Below are positions 1-9,495 of a DNA stretch of 64,000 nucleotides, one piece after another. The stretch is from positions 1 to 64,000 of the forward strand of contig JAFAZE010000176.1 in the NCBI GenBank assembly GCA_019239975.1, given 5' to 3'. A model generated the notes under the pieces. The model did no database searches. It saw nothing but the letters and a program-made list of their open reading frames with translations, and had not been told where the DNA came from. How positions within the stretch are numbered: the stretch's first letter is position 1; each line of letters starts with the position of its first letter. Origin of the DNA: Streptosporangiaceae bacterium. Its GTDB lineage: Bacteria > Actinomycetota > Actinomycetes > Streptosporangiales > Streptosporangiaceae. The position numbers and the translations under genes are program-made.

Positions 1-23
1 CCAAACAGTCTGGAGGCTTTTTG

Positions 24-1685
24 ATGGAGTGCACCAACCGGTGGGCAGATGTTCGTCCTTCCGCCGGTCTGGCCCGCCGGTACCGGGAACTCGGCTTGTG
101 GAGGGATGTGACGCCCGCCGCTGACCTGCGACGCTGGGCTGCGGAAACGCCTGATGCGATCGCCGTGACGGCGCACGTGGCGGGCAGCGAGGTAGTCCGG
201 ATGACCTACCGACAGTACGCGAACCAAGTCGAGCGAATGGCGGTGGTCCTGGCTGGGCTCGGGATCGGTCCCGGAGATGTGGTGGCCGTTCAGCTGCCCA
301 ACGTGTGGCAGCTCAACGCGGTGGTGCTAGCGTGCGCCCGGCTGGGCTCTCTCGTTGCTCCCCTCATGACGACGGTCCGCGCGCGCGAGCTTGAGCTCAT
401 GCTGACCCGGCTGGGGCCGGTGGCTTGCGTGACTACTGACGAGTGGTCCGGGCACCGGCTTTCTGCCGAGCTGGCGACGATGGCGGGCCGACTGCCCTCG
501 CTGAGGCACCGCATCATCGTGGGCGGCCGGGTCGAACCGGGTGAGGTCGACCTCACCCGGCGCATGCAGCAAGCGGATCCGGGCGAGGCCGGGGGCGGTG
601 AGGCCGCCGAGGACCCGGACCGAGTCTCGGTCGTCCTGTTCACGTCGGGGACAACAGGCAGTCCCAAGGCCGTATTGCACTCCTTCAACACGTTTCACGC
701 CGGCTACATGTCATCGGCCGCAATGCGCGGTCTCACCTCTGCGGACGTGCAGTTCACCCCGCACGCGCTAGCGCATGCGGTCGGCCTGATCCTCGCCAAC
801 GTGCTCCCGCTATACCTGGGAGCACAGGCGGTCATCGCCGACACCTGGGATCCTGACAGCGCCCTAGACCTACTCGCCAAATACGGGGCCACCGCGCTGG
901 CTGGCGCTCCCGTCTTCCTAGACGCGATCGTCGCAGCCGCCAGGCGCCGGGGCCTGAAGCCGCCGCGGTTGCGCGAGGTTATCGCCGGCGCCACAACCGT
1001 TCCCCCTGCGCTAATCGAGGCCGTCAGCGACACGTTCGGCATCACTGTGCAAGGGGCCTGGGGAATGACCGAGGTCACCGGCAACACCATGACCTCGCCT
1101 CGCGAAGACCCGCCGGACTGGGCAGCGCGGAGCATCGGGAGGCCGACCACGGGACTGGAGATCGATCTGCGGCCCGACCCGAACGTCGGCGCGGAGGCGT
1201 CAGAGAACAACCCGGCACGGATGTTCGTCCGCGGATCATGCGTCTGCCTGGCGACCATGGGCCGCGATAGCGGCGACGTCAACGTGGTCGCCGACCACCT
1301 TGACGGCTGGTACGACACCGGCGACTTGGCCGTGCCCGACGGGCGTGGCGGCACCCGGCTCATTGGCCGGGCCGCGGACCGGATCGGCGGGGTCTTCATG
1401 ATCCCCGCCGCCGACGTTGAGGACGCGCTCCGCCAGTACCCGGGCATCCTCGACGCGGCTCTAGTGGGCTATGGGGCAGGAAACGAGCTGCCGTGCGCGG
1501 TCATCGTCAGCAGCAGCCCCGTCACGCTGGAGGAGGTGCGCGCTTACCTCGACAGCATCAAAATGACCAGCTGGTACCAGCCGTCCCGCCTCGAAGTCGT
1601 TGAGCAGCTACCCCGTAACGCCACCGGCAAGGTAGACAAACACCATCTCCGTACCTGGCTCACCGCGCTCGACGAGCATGACTAG
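24..1685 (+). CDS. AMP-forming acyl-CoA synthetase/ligase (class I adenylate-forming)
   Basis: Activates a carboxylic acid through an acyl-adenylate to an acyl-CoA thioester in the cytoplasm; the substrate cannot be read from the sequence. Family motifs are in order over 553 aa: the P-loop TSGTTGSPKAVL near residue 206, WGMTEVTG near 347, YDTGD near 430, and the C-terminal RNATGKVDK with its catalytic Lys near 536. Length is normal. The ATG at 24 is chosen over the adjacent TTG at 21 because GGAGG lies 7 bases upstream of it. No partner gene follows within the operon range, so it may belong to a cluster left of the window. Confidence 0.9.
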   Translation: MECTNRWADVRPSAGLARRYRELGLWRDVTPAADLRRWAAETPDAIAVTAHVAGSEVVRMTYRQYANQVERMAVVLAGLGIGPGDVVAVQLPNVWQLNAVVLACARLGSLVAPLMTTVRARELELMLTRLGPVACVTTDEWSGHRLSAELATMAGRLPSLRHRIIVGGRVEPGEVDLTRRMQQADPGEAGGGEAAEDPDRVSVVLFTSGTTGSPKAVLHSFNTFHAGYMSSAAMRGLTSADVQFTPHALAHAVGLILANVLPLYLGAQAVIADTWDPDSALDLLAKYGATALAGAPVFLDAIVAAARRRGLKPPRLREVIAGATTVPPALIEAVSDTFGITVQGAWGMTEVTGNTMTSPREDPPDWAARSIGRPTTGLEIDLRPDPNVGAEASENNPARMFVRGSCVCLATMGRDSGDVNVVADHLDGWYDTGDLAVPDGRGGTRLIGRAADRIGGVFMIPAADVEDALRQYPGILDAALVGYGAGNELPCAVIVSSSPVTLEEVRAYLDSIKMTSWYQPSRLEVVEQLPRNATGKVDKHHLRTWLTALDEHD

Positions 1686-1924
1686 AATCCGCCGCCGACT
1701 GGTCTGGACACCAATCGGGGGGAGTGGGAACACCATGTGAACGCGACCGCACGATGCTACAGGTGAGTTTTAGAGGATATGAACAGGGGCGCCGACTAAA
1801 CGGTCGACCACGGCAGCAGATATCACCGCACTACTCGCCTTCTGGAGGACCTCCACGGAGAGAACGCGCACCGGCATCCTGACAGCGGCCATCGGAGTCG
1901 CTCGTCCGTGAATTCTGGCGTCGC

Positions 1925-2665
1925 TCACCGTGGGCGGGGCCGGTTTTCGCGGGGTTGACGGGGCGGTTTGTCGGTGTTGTCACGACCTGGGGTGTGCTGG
2001 CGTGTCGGCGTGAGCAGGCAGCGAGGTCCCGGTAGGACGCAGGAAACCTGCCAAGGTTTTGTCCTTTCCGAGGGCCTAGCTAACGGTTGGACGTGTGATG
2101 TGTTCTGCCACCGGCCACGACCCGGCCCAGGCGGAGTGTTGATTCGCGCCATGGCAGGCGTGATCCTTTCGAAGTTGTCAGGGGTGATCGCCTCGAATCT
2201 TGGCGCGGGCCGCGCGGCCCCTGCCGGCTCCTGGTCCCGTAGCACGGCCAGGGCCTTCTCGATCAGCCGCATGCGCGTCTCGGTCTTCTTCGCGCGCTCG
2301 ATAGCGAGCACCTGCTCCCGCTTGCGGCTGTAGGACAGGCGGTCGTAGGCGGTGCGGGCGACCGGATCGGCGTCCAGGGCGCGGGCGAAGTCCGCGGGCT
2401 CGGGCACAACACGCGGCTCGGCATCGATTTTCACCTCGACTTCGACCTCGTCGCCGGTCGCGACACCGGCGGCCTTTCGGTTGGCGTTGCTGAGGCCAAG
2501 CAGATGGCGCCCACGCATGATGGCCACCCTGCTCTTCCATGAATGCCCGTTGATCGTGATGGTCACCGCCGGCCGCTTGCCCCCACCGAGCGCCTCCACA
2601 ACCTCTGGAGGAACTTCCAGGCCCCTCATGGGCTCCGGAGGCTCGACATACGATCGAAACTTCAT
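1925..2665 (-). CDS. YdeI/OmpD-associated family protein (DUF1905 + OmdA-like), with abnormal C-terminal extension
   Basis: The first ~150 residues match the DUF1905/YdeI family: an N-terminal beta-barrel-like part (VTINGHSWKSRVAIMRGRHL) and a C-terminal helical part containing LSYSRKREQVLAIERAKK. The family has been linked to bacteriocin or peptide tolerance, but the function is poorly defined. Family proteins usually end soon after the TETRMRLIEKAL segment; here the frame continues about 90 residues into Pro/Arg-rich low-complexity sequence, which suggests the original stop codon was lost. Tandem ATGs occur at 2668 and 2665; the second has the better distance to AGGAG. Confidence 0.75.
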   Translation of the reverse strand: MKFRSYVEPPEPMRGLEVPPEVVEALGGGKRPAVTITINGHSWKSRVAIMRGRHLLGLSNANRKAAGVATGDEVEVEVKIDAEPRVVPEPADFARALDADPVARTAYDRLSYSRKREQVLAIERAKKTETRMRLIEKALAVLRDQEPAGAARPAPRFEAITPDNFERITPAMARINTPPGPGRGRWQNTSHVQPLARPSERTKPWQVSCVLPGPRCLLTPTRQHTPGRDNTDKPPRQPRENRPRPR

Positions 2666-2790
2666 CATCTGCTCCTGCCACCTTGTGTCAGCTCGCCGCG
2701 CAGCGGTGCTGCGCCGCCGGCCCAGAGCGGCGCCCCACGAAGGCTCGTCGCAACCACGCGGCCCGCGGTCAACTCAGCACCGCTTGCTCG

Positions 2791-3204
2791 CTACTCGGCG
2801 TAGTGCTGGTCCTTTCCTTCAGCGCTGTAGCCGATGTTCCAGATGTAGCCATCCGGGTCGGCGAACGAGCCGCCGTACCCGCCCCACTGCAGCTTCGCTG
2901 CGGGCTTGAGGATCTTCCCGCCGGCCTTCTTGGCCTCGTCCAGAACCTGGTCGACGCGGTCCTCGCTACGCACGACGTAATTGAAGACGACGCCGCTGAA
3001 GCCGTTACCCGCCGGGCCCACGCCCACCATGTCGGCGAGCCCGTCGCGGCCGTAGAAGCCGACCAGCGAACCGCCATGTGGAACGAAGAACACCGAGATC
3101 TTGTAGTCGTTCTGGACCTTCCAGCCCAGCCCTTCCGTGTAGAACCGCTTGGACCGGTCCATGTCCTGGACACCGAGGAGGATCGAGCTCACGTGCGCTT
3201 GCAT
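2791..3204 (-). CDS. VOC-family (glyoxalase/bleomycin-resistance-like) protein
   Basis: A single vicinal-oxygen-chelate domain of 137 aa. The fold signature is visible: an N-terminal beta strand with SSILLGVQDMDRSKRFY, a middle VVFNYVVRSEDRVDQVL segment, and the terminal GGSFADPDGYIWNI, where the family keeps its last metal or substrate ligand region. It may act as an isomerase, dioxygenase-like or small-molecule-binding protein; the substrate is not predictable. The ATG at 3204 is preceded by AAGGAGA at good spacing, so the longer in-frame upstream extension is rejected. Confidence 0.85.
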   Translation of the reverse strand: MQAHVSSILLGVQDMDRSKRFYTEGLGWKVQNDYKISVFFVPHGGSLVGFYGRDGLADMVGVGPAGNGFSGVVFNYVVRSEDRVDQVLDEAKKAGGKILKPAAKLQWGGYGGSFADPDGYIWNIGYSAEGKDQHYAE

Positions 3205-3591
3205 GCCTTGTCTCCTTTGGGGCTTGGTGGTGATACACATGACCGTCACGCTACGTGCGGCCCGGTGACCCGGGCTTCTCGATTCCTGACCGGTTGGGTG
3301 ACTCGTTTCGCTACGCACGACGGCATCCCCGCGGGCAGGTCCATCAAGACGCAGAGGCAGACGATCACGGCCGAAACAGGGCGCGCCGAAGCCGGGCTGG
3401 TGGCGCCGGTATTGAGGAAGGCCGCCGGCGGGCGGATCTCGCGCACCCTGGCGCCGCGGATTTTCGGGCAGCGTGACCGTGCGGCGGGTCTTGGTGGTTC
3501 AGGAAAGCGCCGCGCGGTTTCACCCGGCGCGGCCGGGGCCGTGCGCGGCTCCGCCGGTTCCTTGACAGCGCGGGCGTGACTTTATGCCGCG
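3205..3591. other. Intergenic region, no gene seen
   Basis: About 390 bases of GC-rich sequence between the VOC gene and the 3' end of the GHKL-type gene. Open frames exist on both strands but have the composition of shadow frames and no convincing start site. I see no RNA gene or clear terminator. Confidence 0.5.
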
Positions 3592-6500
3592 TTAGCGCCG
3601 GGGTGGCGGGTCGGGGTCCAGGTCGGCCTCCGCGAGCAAGCGGGCGGCTGCGGCGGGGTCGCTCAGCAACGCGGCGAGCAGATGCCGCGCCGGCCACCTG
3701 CCCGACGCCCAGGCCAGCCCGCAGGCCAGGCCACCGGGCCCGGTAGCGTGCACCGCGCCGTGCGTGTAACGCCATGGCACGGCGACGCCATCCACGATGA
3801 GCCGGTCGTGTGCGTAGTACTCCGTGGGGGCGTCGGGCAGCACTGTGCGCACGATGGCGGGGACCGCGCGGCGTGCTGGTGACGACTCGACGAGGCCAGC
3901 GACTTCTTCGGACACCAGCGGCAGGTCCAGGAGGTCAGCGAGCCGCGAGGCCAGGTCATATGCCGCCAGCACGAGCGGCTTGGCAGCCACCAGCGGCCAT
4001 AGGTCCGCTGCGTCGAGGACCAGCGCGTCCTCGGCATCGGCCACGGCAACCTCGTCGCCGCGCACCACGCGTACCCGGTCCGGCGCGGTGGCATCGGCGA
4101 CGGCCGCGATCGCTGTCCACAGGGCCCGAAGCTGGGCCCGCGTCACCGGCCGCCCGGGGTCGGCGAGCCGGTCCAGCAACTCGTCGGCGCCGCCTGGCTC
4201 TTCGAGCAGCCCGGCGAGCGACGTTCGTACGCCAAGCGCGCGGGCGACAGCCGGATCCGCTGGCAACACCGCCTCGTCGTACAAGCCCCAGAGCAGCCGG
4301 TCCGCGTCGGCGGCGCGGACATCGGCGGGCCGGTTGCCGGCGAGGACGGGATGGCGGCGCAGCCACCAGGCGGTGTAGGACGGCACGTCGGCGTGGCGGC
4401 CGTCGGCGAGCAGCACCCGGGTGGGCACTACGAGTGCCGCCCGTAGGGGCGGCGCGGCGAGCAGTTCCAGTGCCCGCGGCCAGCGGGCCGGGTCGACGAG
4501 CTCAAGGTCGCGGACGGCCAGTACTTCCGCAGCGACCGGCGGCACGTCGCCGCCGGGCAGCCGCGCAGATGTGTCGGCCGCCCACTCCTGCACGCCGTCG
4601 AGATCGAGGCCGGGGACATCGAGGGGAACGTCGCGGGCGGCGAGCAGGCCGAATGACGACAGCACGCCGACTGCCTCGAGCGTCGCGGCGCCGTAACGCT
4701 CGAGCACCTCCGCGCCGACGGTCCCGAACGGCGCGTCCGTCGCGACCACCTTGGCAAGCGGCCCGCCTGGGAGCAGCATCTCGCCCGCCGGATACCATTC
4801 GCCGTCGTCGCCCGGCAGCGCCAGATCCGCGAGCCAGGGCAACTCGTCTGGCCGCAGGTGCGCGGCCGCGACAAGGCTGAGCACCGCGTCGGCGACCGGG
4901 GTGGGATCCTCCTCGTCGTAGGACGCTTCGACCGCGGCGCGCACGGCGGGATCGGCCAGGACGCCCCGCGGCGAAGCCTCGGCCGCGCCCAGCCGGGCCA
5001 GCAGTGGGTGCACCGCGCCGGGGTGCACGACGCGCAGGCCGAGGAGCGCCAGCCGTCCGGGGTCCTCGAGGCCCGGCCCGGGCAGCAACAGCCCGCGCGG
5101 GCCCCGCACCAGCCGTCCGTCGGCGAGCGGCACCGGCAGCGCGCCGAGCTCGCGGAGTTCGACCGGGTCCGCGGCGGCCAGCGCGTCATACAGCCGCCGC
5201 CACCAGGCCGGGTCGCGGTCGAGCGAGGCGAGCGTGTCGGCAAGCTCGGCCAGCCGGAGCCGCCGGACGCCGAGTACCGCGTAGGCGGGATGCCGCGCCG
5301 GTCCCGCGGCAAGGCCCGGCAGCAGCGGCGCGAGACAGTCGGCGAGGCCGGGGAAGCTCGCATCCACGATGACCGCGTCGCGCGGCCGGACCCGGGGAGC
5401 AGTCCGCCCGGCAGCGGGAAGGAACGCGGTCTCCCGCAGCCGAGCCAGGATCGCCTGCCGCAGCCGCGCGTCCAGTTCACCCCGCGCGACCGGCCCCGGA
5501 ACCAAATCGAGCAGGGCGGCTCCGGGTGTGAGGCCGGGCAGCAGGCGAGCGTAGACCTCGGCGGCCTGGTCGATGAGGAAATCGGTGAGCGGGCCCGGCG
5601 CGACGTGGCGGCGGTCGGGACTGAGCGGGAACGAGGCCAGCAGCAGCGCCGGCAGGTCAAGCGGTTCGTCCGTAGGGGTGGGCGCGTGCACGACGGCACT
5701 GACCCCTGCAGGCAGGCGACCGGCCGGCGTGTCGCCGTTCTCGCCGCCCTGGGTGACCGGCACCGCCCATCGCACCGACCACGACGGGCGCGCACGTTCC
5801 TCAGCCGGGCGATCGGCCAGCAGCTCAGGGCGGGCCCGCCCGGCCGTGGCCGCGGTGCGCCACCTGCCGGCGGCGCCGTCGACCGTGATGGTGACGCCGT
5901 CGCCGTCGTGCGCCGCCGTGAACACGCGTGTCGTGCCGTCGGCCTCGATCTCGATAGCCGCCAGGGCGGGCAGCGCGAGAAGGAGTTCCGGCCCTGTCTC
6001 CGCGAGCAGCCGCCTGACGAGCCGGCCGGCGGCGGCATCCCGCAGGGGTAGCGTCACGGCTGTCGCGAAACCCTCGGGAGGCGCGCTGTCCGCAGCGAAC
6101 GGCAGCCGAAGCAGGGGGACGTGACCCGAGCGCGCGGCGAGCTCGGCGGCCACCGCGGGAATCGCCCGGACGAGGTCTGCTGCGGCGCTACGCGACCAGC
6201 TCACCGCGCCAGTTAGCGAAGAGATGCGCGGCTCGTCGCTGACCGCGACAGCAGCGGCGAACCCCACTCCGAACCTGCCGACCGCTGCCTCGTCCGCACC
6301 GGCACCCCGCTTGGCGGAGGCACGCAGCGTGCACAGCGCCGCGACCCCAGCCGCATCCAGTGGGGCTCCAACATTCGCGGCCACCAGCGTTCCAGACCGC
6401 AATATCAGCCGCAGCCGGCCTGCCACTCCCGCCCGCACCGCCGCGTCGGCCGCATTCTGCGCCAGCTCCACCACGACCCGGTCACGATAGCCCCCAAGCG

Positions 6501-6627
6501 CGTAATCCTCCTCCGCGTTGGCATCCTCACGAAACCGCGCCGGCGACGCCGCCCAGGCATCAAGCACCCGGCTGCGCAGCTCCGCGGTACCGAACGGGTC
6601 GGGCACATCGCCCTGCACAGCGCGCAT
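3592..6627 (-). CDS. Large protein with N-terminal sacsin/Hsp90-type GHKL ATPase domain
   Basis: A 1011-residue protein whose first ~200 residues form a GHKL (Bergerat) ATP-binding fold. The N box ELAQNAADA is at residues 54-62 and the Gly-rich lid GRFGVGFAAA at 117-126. The remaining 800 residues are Ala/Leu/Asp-rich and carry no domain I recognise. Such sacsin-like proteins occur in many actinobacteria; chaperone-like or defence roles have been proposed for relatives, but none can be assigned here. The ATG at 6627 has GAGGAGG upstream, so the longer in-frame form is not used. It is monocistronic on the minus strand. Confidence 0.8.
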   Translation of the reverse strand: MRAVQGDVPDPFGTAELRSRVLDAWAASPARFREDANAEEDYALGGYRDRVVVELAQNAADAAVRAGVAGRLRLILRSGTLVAANVGAPLDAAGVAALCTLRASAKRGAGADEAAVGRFGVGFAAAVAVSDEPRISSLTGAVSWSRSAAADLVRAIPAVAAELAARSGHVPLLRLPFAADSAPPEGFATAVTLPLRDAAAGRLVRRLLAETGPELLLALPALAAIEIEADGTTRVFTAAHDGDGVTITVDGAAGRWRTAATAGRARPELLADRPAEERARPSWSVRWAVPVTQGGENGDTPAGRLPAGVSAVVHAPTPTDEPLDLPALLLASFPLSPDRRHVAPGPLTDFLIDQAAEVYARLLPGLTPGAALLDLVPGPVARGELDARLRQAILARLRETAFLPAAGRTAPRVRPRDAVIVDASFPGLADCLAPLLPGLAAGPARHPAYAVLGVRRLRLAELADTLASLDRDPAWWRRLYDALAAADPVELRELGALPVPLADGRLVRGPRGLLLPGPGLEDPGRLALLGLRVVHPGAVHPLLARLGAAEASPRGVLADPAVRAAVEASYDEEDPTPVADAVLSLVAAAHLRPDELPWLADLALPGDDGEWYPAGEMLLPGGPLAKVVATDAPFGTVGAEVLERYGAATLEAVGVLSSFGLLAARDVPLDVPGLDLDGVQEWAADTSARLPGGDVPPVAAEVLAVRDLELVDPARWPRALELLAAPPLRAALVVPTRVLLADGRHADVPSYTAWWLRRHPVLAGNRPADVRAADADRLLWGLYDEAVLPADPAVARALGVRTSLAGLLEEPGGADELLDRLADPGRPVTRAQLRALWTAIAAVADATAPDRVRVVRGDEVAVADAEDALVLDAADLWPLVAAKPLVLAAYDLASRLADLLDLPLVSEEVAGLVESSPARRAVPAIVRTVLPDAPTEYYAHDRLIVDGVAVPWRYTHGAVHATGPGGLACGLAWASGRWPARHLLAALLSDPAAAARLLAEADLDPDPPPRR

Positions 6628-6777
6628 GCCCCTCCTCGGCGAGCTCGCCACCGGCTCGAGGGCGCCTACTCTCCCGCCGCCAGGCTGAGCGGCTCGCCGC
6701 CTGACACACCGGCCTCCCGTGGCTGGATCACGGGCGGGGAGGGGCAAGCCCCCCGGCCCGTTTCGCTGGCCGAGCCG

Positions 6778-7194
6778 CTATGCCTGCGGCTGGCTGATGT
6801 TGACCAGCCAGGTGATGCCGAACTTGTCGACAACAATGCCAAACTCGTCGCCCCAGGCCTGCTTTTGCATCGGCATCGTGGTGTTCCCGCCGGCGGACAG
6901 CTTCTCCCAGTAGCCACGCAGGACGCCCCCATCGTCGCCGCTCAGGCTGATCCCGAAGCCAGACGGGGGATGATATTCCCCCATGTTGCTGGCATGGTCG
7001 GCAGCCATGACCGTGTAGCCGGCGTCGGTCTCAACCTGGCCGTGCATGACCTTGTCATCGTCAGGCGAGTCTTTGCCGCCGAGGTCAGCGTACGTGTTGA
7101 TGTTGAGGGTGCCGCCAAACACGCTCCTGTAGAACTCCAATGCCTGGCGGGCGTTGCCGTTGAAGTTGAGGTACGGATTCAGCCGAGACGACAT
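6778..7194 (-). CDS. PhnB-like VOC family protein
   Basis: A 138-residue protein of the PhnB/YdhR-like branch of the VOC superfamily. It opens with SSRLNPYLNFNGNARQALEFY, followed by VFGGTLNINTYADL, the central VMHGQVETDAGYTVMAAD segment, and the terminal WGDEFGIVVDKFGITWLVN. Members of this group are often annotated as 3-demethylubiquinone methyltransferase-like or phnB, but catalysis is unproven. AGGAGA precedes the ATG at 7194 at normal spacing. It is a single gene with no obvious partner. Confidence 0.88.
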   Translation of the reverse strand: MSSRLNPYLNFNGNARQALEFYRSVFGGTLNINTYADLGGKDSPDDDKVMHGQVETDAGYTVMAADHASNMGEYHPPSGFGISLSGDDGGVLRGYWEKLSAGGNTTMPMQKQAWGDEFGIVVDKFGITWLVNISQPQA

Positions 7195-7391
7195 CGTCTT
7201 CTCCTGCAACCGCGTGATGGGCGGGACTCTGCGGGCCCCACCTCCCGGACCCGCCGATAGTATCAACCCGCTTCGCGGTGCCGCACGTGCCGCCGGGAGC
7301 GCGGCGGCGACGGCCGCATGTGGGCGAGGCTGCCAGAACCACACGCGCTGGATCGAGCGAGGCTGAGGGGCGAGGGTGACCGGGTGGCCTG

Positions 7392-8108
7392 TTATGCGGC
7401 ATCCGGTACCGCTCGTACCCTTCGCGGCACCCGGGTACCCCGCCCGGAAGGACACGGCCGGCCAGGCCGTGAGCTGTGAGCCCGCAGGGCGGTGCGGGCC
7501 GGGTCGGCGCGGGGGCCGGGGGGAACCGGGCCACGGCCTGTGCCGCCGCGCCGTCCGCCGCCGGGGGCGTGGCCGCCCGGCCCCGGCCGGGGCGGCAACT
7601 GCCTGCCCAAGCGCCGCTGCTGCGCTGAGGCAGCCACCCCGGACCACAAGATCCGCGCTCCCGCGATTACGGCATACTGGGCCAGCAGGAGCATCAGGCC
7701 AGCCCAGGAGCGATCGGCGCCGGCGCCGCCCGGATCGAGGATGAAGCTGGCCCACACGGCGGCGGCGGCGAGGGCCAGGCAGACGCCCGACCCGGCGGCC
7801 GCCCTGACCAGCGGCCGGCGCCGGGCCGGGACCAGCGGGCGGGCCGGCCCGGATGCGGCCCGGGCGGGCGGCCCGGCCCGGGATGCGGCCCGGGCGGGCG
7901 GGATGTCGGCGGTGAGCGCGGCCAGCTCGGCGCAGGTCCGTGCGGCCAGCGCCCGGCCTGCCCGCGCGCCGAGTTCGTCCTTGGTCAGCCGGCCGTGCAC
8001 GAACGCGTCCTTCAGCGCCTCGATCACCTGCTCGCGATCGGCATGAGACGCCCGCATGGGCCCGCGGCCTGCCGCGCCCGCGGCCATCTCGTCTCCCGGA
8101 CCCGCCAT
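7392..8108 (-). CDS. DUF1707 (SHOCT-like) domain membrane protein
   Basis: Residues ~18-70 form a DUF1707 domain (ADREQVIEALKDAFVHGRLTKDELGARAGRALA is the diagnostic segment, shown here only in part: ADREQVIEALKDAF), widespread in actinobacteria and often fused to membrane segments. Two hydrophobic helices follow, around VCLALAAAAVWASFI and WAGLMLLLAQYAVIAGA. The C-terminus is a Pro/Arg/Gly-rich tail. The function is unknown; the DUF1707 part may bind the membrane or a partner. The ATG at 8108 has GGAGGT upstream, which excludes the long upstream in-frame extension. Confidence 0.8.
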   Translation of the reverse strand: MAGPGDEMAAGAAGRGPMRASHADREQVIEALKDAFVHGRLTKDELGARAGRALAARTCAELAALTADIPPARAASRAGPPARAASGPARPLVPARRRPLVRAAAGSGVCLALAAAAVWASFILDPGGAGADRSWAGLMLLLAQYAVIAGARILWSGVAASAQQRRLGRQLPPRPGPGGHAPGGGRRGGTGRGPVPPGPRADPARTALRAHSSRPGRPCPSGRGTRVPRRVRAVPDAA

Positions 8109-8641
8109 CGCCGGCACCTCCGCCCACCGGACGTCATCCACGGCCAAGGGTAACGGGATTGCCCGCCGGCAGCTACACCGGCCAGACGGCAGGGATGACG
8201 GTACAGGTGCGGCCGGATGAGGCGTGCCAGACCAGCACAACCCGGTTCGGGCTGCTCCAGCCACCAGCCCCTGGCCTGCGTGCACCCGTGATGGTGTCGC
8301 AGAGCGGAACTCGCCGGGTACACCACGGCGCTGGCGGGATACCGGATCCTGCTGCTGGATCGCCGGGCAGGAGCCGCAGCGACCGCCGCGGGTGACTGAC
8401 AACCTCGCCGGGACGGATATCCGGGCCCAGGCCGGAGGCGGCAGCACTGTCCAGACGCATACCCTGGGCATGCGCGGGTCTTCCAGCGTCCTTGATCGTC
8501 ACAAGTCGAGATCATGAGGCCCCGCGCCTCACTCACGCAGGCCGCAACGACACGCGGCGCAACGCGACGATCGGACACAGCTTTGCGGTCGCAACCTGCC
8601 GACGGCAACGCGTATCAAGGTGTCGTGAGTTCCTCAGCAGG
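8109..8641. other. Intergenic region, no gene seen
   Basis: About 530 bases between the divergent DUF1707 start and the 3' end of the RibD-fold reductase. All open frames look like non-coding shadows. I see no RNA gene, repeat or clear terminator. Confidence 0.5.
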
Positions 8642-9250
8642 CTATGCGCTGGCTGGGAGCGGTTCTGCGGTCGGCTGGGAGGGCTGGTACCGCAACTGCA
8701 TAACCCCGCAGTCGTAGGTCGTGGCACTCACCAGTTTCAGGCTGGTCTTCCGGGTGAACAGCGGCTTGCCGGTGCCGATCGCGACCGGGTGGACGTGCAG
8801 GACGTACTCGTCGATGAGGCCGAGGCGCGCGAACCGCTGCGCGGTCCGGACGCCGCCGGGCACGCCGAGGTCGCCGCCGGCCTGCCGCTTGAACCTGGCG
8901 ACGGCGGCGGCCAGCTCGTCGTCACTACGGGCAACGACCAGTTCGGCGTTGTGCCACGGCAGCTCGGCAGGCCGGCTGGAGATGATGATGCGGCGCAGGC
9001 GGTTGACGGCATCGGCTATGGACCGGCCGGCCGGCGACGCGGATGGATCGGCGGCGACGCCTTCCCAGTAGGGGATCATGCCCTGGGCGACCGGGTAGCC
9101 GAGGAATCCGCCGTCGGCTGCCCGCAACAGCGCGACAATGTCGTCATTGAGAGCCTTGTCGGGAGTATCGAGCATCCAGTCCAGCTCGTTGCCAGGGCCG
9201 GCGATGAAGCCGTCCAGCGTGGTGGTCATGTACAGGTAGATCTTCCGCAT
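8642..9250 (-). CDS. Dihydrofolate-reductase-fold protein (RibD C-terminal domain family)
   Basis: A 202-residue stand-alone RibD_C/DHFR-like domain. It starts with RKIYLYMTTTLDGFIAGPGN, the typical strand-loop of this family, and has the NADPH-site segment GDLGVPGGVRTAQRF and the C-terminal HVHPVAIGTGKPLF. It is related to YyaP/YwjB-type proteins, presumed NADPH-dependent reductases of unknown substrate. Length is normal. It is a single gene on the minus strand. Confidence 0.9.
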   Translation of the reverse strand: MRKIYLYMTTTLDGFIAGPGNELDWMLDTPDKALNDDIVALLRAADGGFLGYPVAQGMIPYWEGVAADPSASPAGRSIADAVNRLRRIIISSRPAELPWHNAELVVARSDDELAAAVARFKRQAGGDLGVPGGVRTAQRFARLGLIDEYVLHVHPVAIGTGKPLFTRKTSLKLVSATTYDCGVMQLRYQPSQPTAEPLPASA

Positions 9251-9495
9251 GATGGTGGCCTTTTCGTGTCGCGCGGCCCGGGTGGGTGGCAGTTGCCGCC
9301 GTTGCGATCAACACTAGGCACGAACCGGATCTTCGGTAGATCCAGTTGCCCGGCCGTGAAGTGATCCGGTTTGCTGCTGGGCCAGGTCCAGGGTTTCCAA
9401 GCAGGCTCTAAACCCGCAACCGAGCACCACGGCCCGTTCGGGATAAAGAGATCTTCTGCCGAACGGGCCGTGGTAACACTGGCCAGGTATCCGGA

